Shown piece after piece: positions 61,107-64,000 of a stretch of DNA of 64,000 nt. Each line of letters opens with the position of its first letter. Position 1 is the first letter of the stretch. The notes under the pieces were generated by a model. That model saw only the letters and a list, made by a program, of their open reading frames with translations. It was not told where the DNA came from and ran no database searches. Location: contig NC_012863.1 of the NCBI RefSeq assembly GCF_000026945.1, forward strand, positions 897,501-961,500, written 5' to 3'. A program made the translations under genes and the position numbers. This DNA is from Candida dubliniensis CD36 (lineage: Eukaryota; Ascomycota; Pichiomycetes; Serinales; Debaryomycetaceae).

Positions 61107-62060
61107 CTAATAACGGTTATTATCGTTTCTTCCATATCCAAAACTATTGTCTGTACCAAATCCGCCTTGGTTGTTGTTGTATCCATTACCGTAATTGTCA
61201 TTTCTTCCACCATAATTGTCGTTTCTTCCACCATAATTGTCGTTTCTGCCACCATAATTGTCATTTCTGCCACCATAGTTGTCATTTCTTCCGCCATAGT
61301 TGTCGTTTCGGCCGCCATAATTGTCGTTTCTTCCGCCATAGCCATCATTTCTTCCACCATAATTGTTATTATGACCTGAATTATAACCGCCTCCTTGGTT
61401 ATTATGATTATTCTTTCCTCCTAAAAAGTTACCAATCAACTCAGAGGCCCCAGAAAATCCAGATTGTTGTTGCGGACGGTCATTATATGAGCCTCCATGG
61501 TTATTGTATGATCCATTACCACCATTACCATGACTACTTCCTCCAGATAAAAAACTTCCAACTAAAGACCCCACTGAAGATTGACCTTGATGATTGTTGT
61601 TGTAGTTATAATTGTTATTGTGGTGGCCACTACCACCAGATAATAAGCTACCGACCAATCCAGCAGCCCCAGAACCGGATCCAGATCCATTGTGGTGTTT
61701 ATTGGAACCAGTAACACTTGAAACAACTTGGTTCATAATAAACGATTGGACACCGCCACCGCCACCACTACTACTTCCATGGTGTTTAGAACCAGTAGCA
61801 CTTGAAATTGCTTGATTCATAACAAATGATCCAATACCTCTATCTGTTTGTTCATTATCACCATTTCCTTGTTCAACTGGAGGACGTGAAGGAATTGTAC
61901 TTTTGGATTCAGAGTGAGTGGCAGTTCCAGTGGCTTCTCCAGTTGGTAATTCCCATTGAGTTTCTCCGGTTCTTTCATTTATATAAAAAAATGTCTGATA
62001 TTCTTCATCCCATTGGGCTTTCCAGCCTGGTGGCAACTTTGGTGGTTCTCTATTAGACAT
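61107..62060 (-). CDS. WWM1: Wwm1-like WW-domain protein with Gly/Asn/Tyr-rich repeats
   Basis: A 317-residue protein with one WW domain at about 8-41 (Trp13 and Trp36, with YQTFFYINERTGETQWELP). This layout and N-terminal WW match yeast Wwm1, a small protein linked to the metacaspase Mca1. The middle has two copies of an MNQxxSSxTGSxxHxGS unit and three of LxGxxLSGGxxHxN type, then Gly/Asn-rich sequence. The C-terminal quarter is an array of about eight NDNYGGR-type heptads (DNA 61191-61367). The low-complexity Gly/Tyr/Asn part resembles prion-like or phase-separating domains (inference). Start chosen at the Met right before the WW domain. Confidence 0.8.
   Translation of the reverse strand: MSNREPPKLPPGWKAQWDEEYQTFFYINERTGETQWELPTGEATGTATHSESKSTIPSRPPVEQGNGDNEQTDRGIGSFVMNQAISSATGSKHHGSSSGGGGGVQSFIMNQVVSSVTGSNKHHNGSGSGSGAAGLVGSLLSGGSGHHNNNYNYNNNHQGQSSVGSLVGSFLSGGSSHGNGGNGSYNNHGGSYNDRPQQQSGFSGASELIGNFLGGKNNHNNQGGGYNSGHNNNYGGRNDGYGGRNDNYGGRNDNYGGRNDNYGGRNDNYGGRNDNYGGRNDNYGGRNDNYGNGYNNNQGGFGTDNSFGYGRNDNNRY
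61191..61367 (-). repeat. 21-bp tandem repeat in the WWM1 C-terminus
   Basis: About 8.4 copies of a 21-bp unit encoding N-D-N-Y-G-G-R. Copies differ at synonymous positions (for example Gly codons and Tyr/Asn codons), so the peptide is more conserved than the DNA. Confidence 0.92.
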
Positions 62061-62855
62061 TTGGCTTATATGAGTTTATTTAATGCTTGTCCTAAAAGCT
62101 ATCAAGTATGGATTTGATAAAAAAAGAAAGGGAATAAAATACAAAGACCAACAAAGAAAAAAACGGGGTGTGAAATTTTCAGGTCGGAGTGGGAGGGGGA
62201 GGGGGAGAGGGTTTATATATTTTAAATACCAAGAAAAAATTGGCAATAAAGCAAATTTCAGGTTTCAAAATTATAAACTGTGACTTCCAGTTTTGTAATG
62301 CTTTTTTTTTTTGCTTCTAAAGCATAATGAAGAGGTACTGGGATCAAGATCAAGCTACTATGTAGATAGAGATCGTTTAAAATAACAAAAAGAAAACAAA
62401 TCATGGTATTTATTTTTCAATTTGTATTAAATGATGACCATGATGATTCAGCCTCGTTGTCGTAGTAGAACCCGATTTCGGGGTACATTTCTTTTCCCTA
62501 TTCACGTGACATATGAATACAAAAAGCTACCTGGTTTTACACATCAGTCTTGTTTGATAATTCCTGTTAGTAACTCCTTTGTTTCAATATTCTCCGTTAT
62601 ACGACAGGAGATGGTTCTATTAGTTTTTAATTCGTTTATGGTTTTCGTATTCCAAGACTGTAAGATTCTATCGCTCACCAACGAACTAAACGGTTCTCTT
62701 ACATCTGTTAGGTCAAAACTATCATACTTTCCTGTTCATTAATCGTTTCTATTCAATCTATATCATCAACTAGAAAACTCGACTATCAAACAATCAATTC
62801 AAAGTTTACGTACTATTTACATATATGAATGGTCGTGACAAAGTAAAACTCCTCT
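62061..62855. promoter_or_regulatory. WWM1 upstream region / YFH1 3' region
   Basis: 795 bp between two leftward genes. Contains TCACGTGA at 62502-62509 (442 bp before WWM1), a purine-rich GGGAGGGGGAGGG stretch near 62188-62208 and a T-run near 62303. No gene accepted. Confidence 0.5.
62502..62509. promoter_or_regulatory. E-box TCACGTGA upstream of WWM1
   Basis: Perfect Cbf1-type palindrome, the third intergenic one in this window. Confidence 0.4.
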
Positions 62856-63389
62856 CTACTGTTCAACATTTTCGAATGTGAATTCTTGACCAATGGCTGA
62901 AGATATTTCTTCCTGTAATAATGATGTCAAGGAACTCCCATCACGTAACGTGACCCATTTCCCACCAATTAAATCGTATCGTTTAGGACCACTAATAGGA
63001 GAACTCAACCAAATTTGTTTATTTGGTGGTTGTTTATTAATCACATAAGTACCATTTGGCGGCAATGTCAAAGTCAAAACCCCTTGACTCAATTCGGAAT
63101 CCACTTGTTCAAAATCTTCGTTCAATTCTTCCAACAGATCAGACAAGTTCTCTAAATACTCATTGGAAACTTTAGCGTATTCATTATCTGTAATTTTATC
63201 AATTTTATCATCTATGGCTTCACCTTCAGTGCTGAGAGAATAAGTTCTAACTGAGCCTAAGGGTCTTAACCCACACGCCACAGTTGGCAACGTCTGAGTG
63301 ATGAATCTGACTTGAGGGTATATAAGTTGTTGAGAATAGGCTGGTTTGCTAAGAGCTTTAGCAGTATTCAATGCAAATCTTTTGAACAT
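62856..63389 (-). CDS. YFH1: Frataxin, mitochondrial iron-sulfur cluster assembly factor
   Basis: A 177-residue matrix protein that stimulates sulfur transfer in Fe-S cluster assembly on Isu1 and binds iron. A mitochondrial leader (about 1-50, with basic [14 protein letters not shown]) is followed by the frataxin fold: an acidic first helix ([20 protein letters not shown], 76-95), [18 protein letters not shown] (103-120), then [15 protein letters not shown] (125-139) and WVTLRDG (145-151). The acidic ridge residues and the conserved Trp, Ser-Pro and Gly-Pro-x-Arg/Lys-Tyr motif are all present. Length is that of yeast Yfh1 (174). Confidence 0.97.
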   Translation of the reverse strand: MFKRFALNTAKALSKPAYSQQLIYPQVRFITQTLPTVACGLRPLGSVRTYSLSTEGEAIDDKIDKITDNEYAKVSNEYLENLSDLLEELNEDFEQVDSELSQGVLTLTLPPNGTYVINKQPPNKQIWLSSPISGPKRYDLIGGKWVTLRDGSSLTSLLQEEISSAIGQEFTFENVEQ

Positions 63390-63714
63390 TTCTAAAAGTG
63401 TACACTCGTTAATTATGAGGAGAAAAGGCTTCTGGTGTGCAATGTTATGATTGGGTTCAAAACAGCAATACTGAATAACTTTTTTTTTTTTTCATTTTGG
63501 GTATCCAATCGAGCCATTTTCTTTTTACTTCCGACAATTGTCGCGTGAATTTGATTCTATTTTTTTTTTTTTTAATTCCGACTTTAATTCTCCCTCAAAT
63601 AACGACAGAGACAATTCAAATCAATAAAAACTGAAAAACAAAAAAAAAGAAAAGCACTCTTCACTTTTTTCAAACATCCCCCACCATCTGATTAACTAGC
63701 ATCCTATCTCATTC
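63390..63714. promoter_or_regulatory. Divergent promoter between YFH1 and the right-edge gene
   Basis: 325 bp with T-runs near 63480 and 63560 and an A-run near 63640. No clear TATA box or known regulatory site. Confidence 0.4.
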
Positions 63715-64000
63715 ATGTTTTTCACTATTTTGATTATAGCGGTCATATTAGTGGCTATAATGTTAATATTACCTTATGCATCTGGTTTAACAAAGATAGA
63801 AATCGATAGGTCACATCATCAATCTCTGAAAAAGTCATCTCCATTGTCATCACAAGAACACAAACCTCCACAACAATATTATGGATATGTTCCACCAGAT
63901 GAGATACAAGATTTTGATGATCAAACTAATGAACAGCATCATTCTTTAAAAGACAGAGCACATTTATTAAAAGAAAAACTTCAAGTCACTGCCGATGACA
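63715..64000 (+). CDS. 5' end of an unrecognised membrane-anchored protein (cut by the window)
   Basis: An open frame from ATG 63715 to the end (95 codons and one base, no stop). It starts with a strong hydrophobic segment (FFTILIIAVILVAIMLILPYA, about 2-22) that is a signal anchor or signal peptide, followed by a polar, His/Gln/Lys/Ser-rich part (HHQSLKKSSPLS) and a charged helix at about 76-95 (HSLKDRAHLLKEKLQV). No family recognised from this portion. The missing C-terminal part would decide. Confidence 0.6.
   Translation, partial: MFFTILIIAVILVAIMLILPYASGLTKIEIDRSHHQSLKKSSPLSSQEHKPPQQYYGYVPPDEIQDFDDQTNEQHHSLKDRAHLLKEKLQVTADD

Noticed and set aside
61100..61714. 204-codon + strand frame over WWM1
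   Set aside because: Cys/His/Phe-rich antisense product of the Gly/Asn repeat; it only looks like a zinc protein because of the repeat on the other strand.

Overview
The window looks like nuclear chromosomal DNA of a CTG-clade yeast, most likely Candida albicans or a very close relative such as C. dubliniensis. The genes are intron-poor and AT-rich, separated by long gene-free stretches full of poly-A/T, di- and trinucleotide repeats and C/G runs. Protein-level orthologues of budding-yeast genes are plain, and the tandem GPI-anchored trio PGA31-PGA30-RHD3 next to a JEN-type permease is an order I associate with C. albicans chromosome 4. In at least three conserved proteins the rare CTG codon sits where serine fits as well as or better than leucine, so CTG should be read as Ser. 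No rRNA, tRNA, CRISPR array or intact transposon was seen. || Layout. 0.4-7.0 kb is compact housekeeping DNA: COA1 (-), TFB1 (+), an unrecognised small gene (-), ECM1 (+) and CNE1 (+). 7-16 kb holds three paralogous secreted GPI proteins, all on +, each behind a 1.6-2.7 kb upstream region. 16.4-18.9 kb has a small basic membrane protein with a PPPY motif (-) and the dicarboxylate permease JEN2 (-). 19-32 kb is sparse: one low-complexity ORF, a 913-residue GCR1_C-type regulator (-) with a 4.2 kb repeat-rich upstream region, and the bZIP regulator MET4 (-). 32.7-35.3 kb encodes a multi-spanning membrane protein with a C-terminal GNAT-like domain, the least explained large gene here. 37-46 kb holds MED31 (-), DUO1 (+), a DAL5-type permease (+), a Skg6/Tos2-like bud-neck protein (-) and MCH1 (+). 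46.6-55.4 kb is compact: FZO1 (-), DAL3 (+), IRC6 (-), SEC15 (+), a small mitochondrial-type membrane protein (-) and COX11 (+). 58.6-60.8 kb is a ferric reductase behind 3.3 kb of upstream DNA, followed by WWM1 (-), frataxin YFH1 (-) and the start of an unrecognised membrane-anchored protein that runs off the end. || How the genes relate. This is not one operon-like system. Themes are mitochondria and metal handling (COA1, COX11, FZO1, YFH1, ferric reductase), cell surface and secretion (CNE1, the three GPI proteins, SEC15, IRC6), use of alternative carbon and nitrogen (JEN2, MCH1, DAL5-type permease, DAL3) and transcription (TFB1, MED31, MET4, the GCR1_C protein). Several neighbours share short divergent promoters: COA1/TFB1, MED31/DUO1, FZO1/DAL3, IRC6/SEC15 and the small mitochondrial protein/COX11. 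The best candidates for new biology are the membrane-GNAT protein, the GCR1_C protein with a recombinase-like central segment (possible Crypton descendant), and a perfect 17-nt inverted repeat upstream of the membrane-GNAT gene.
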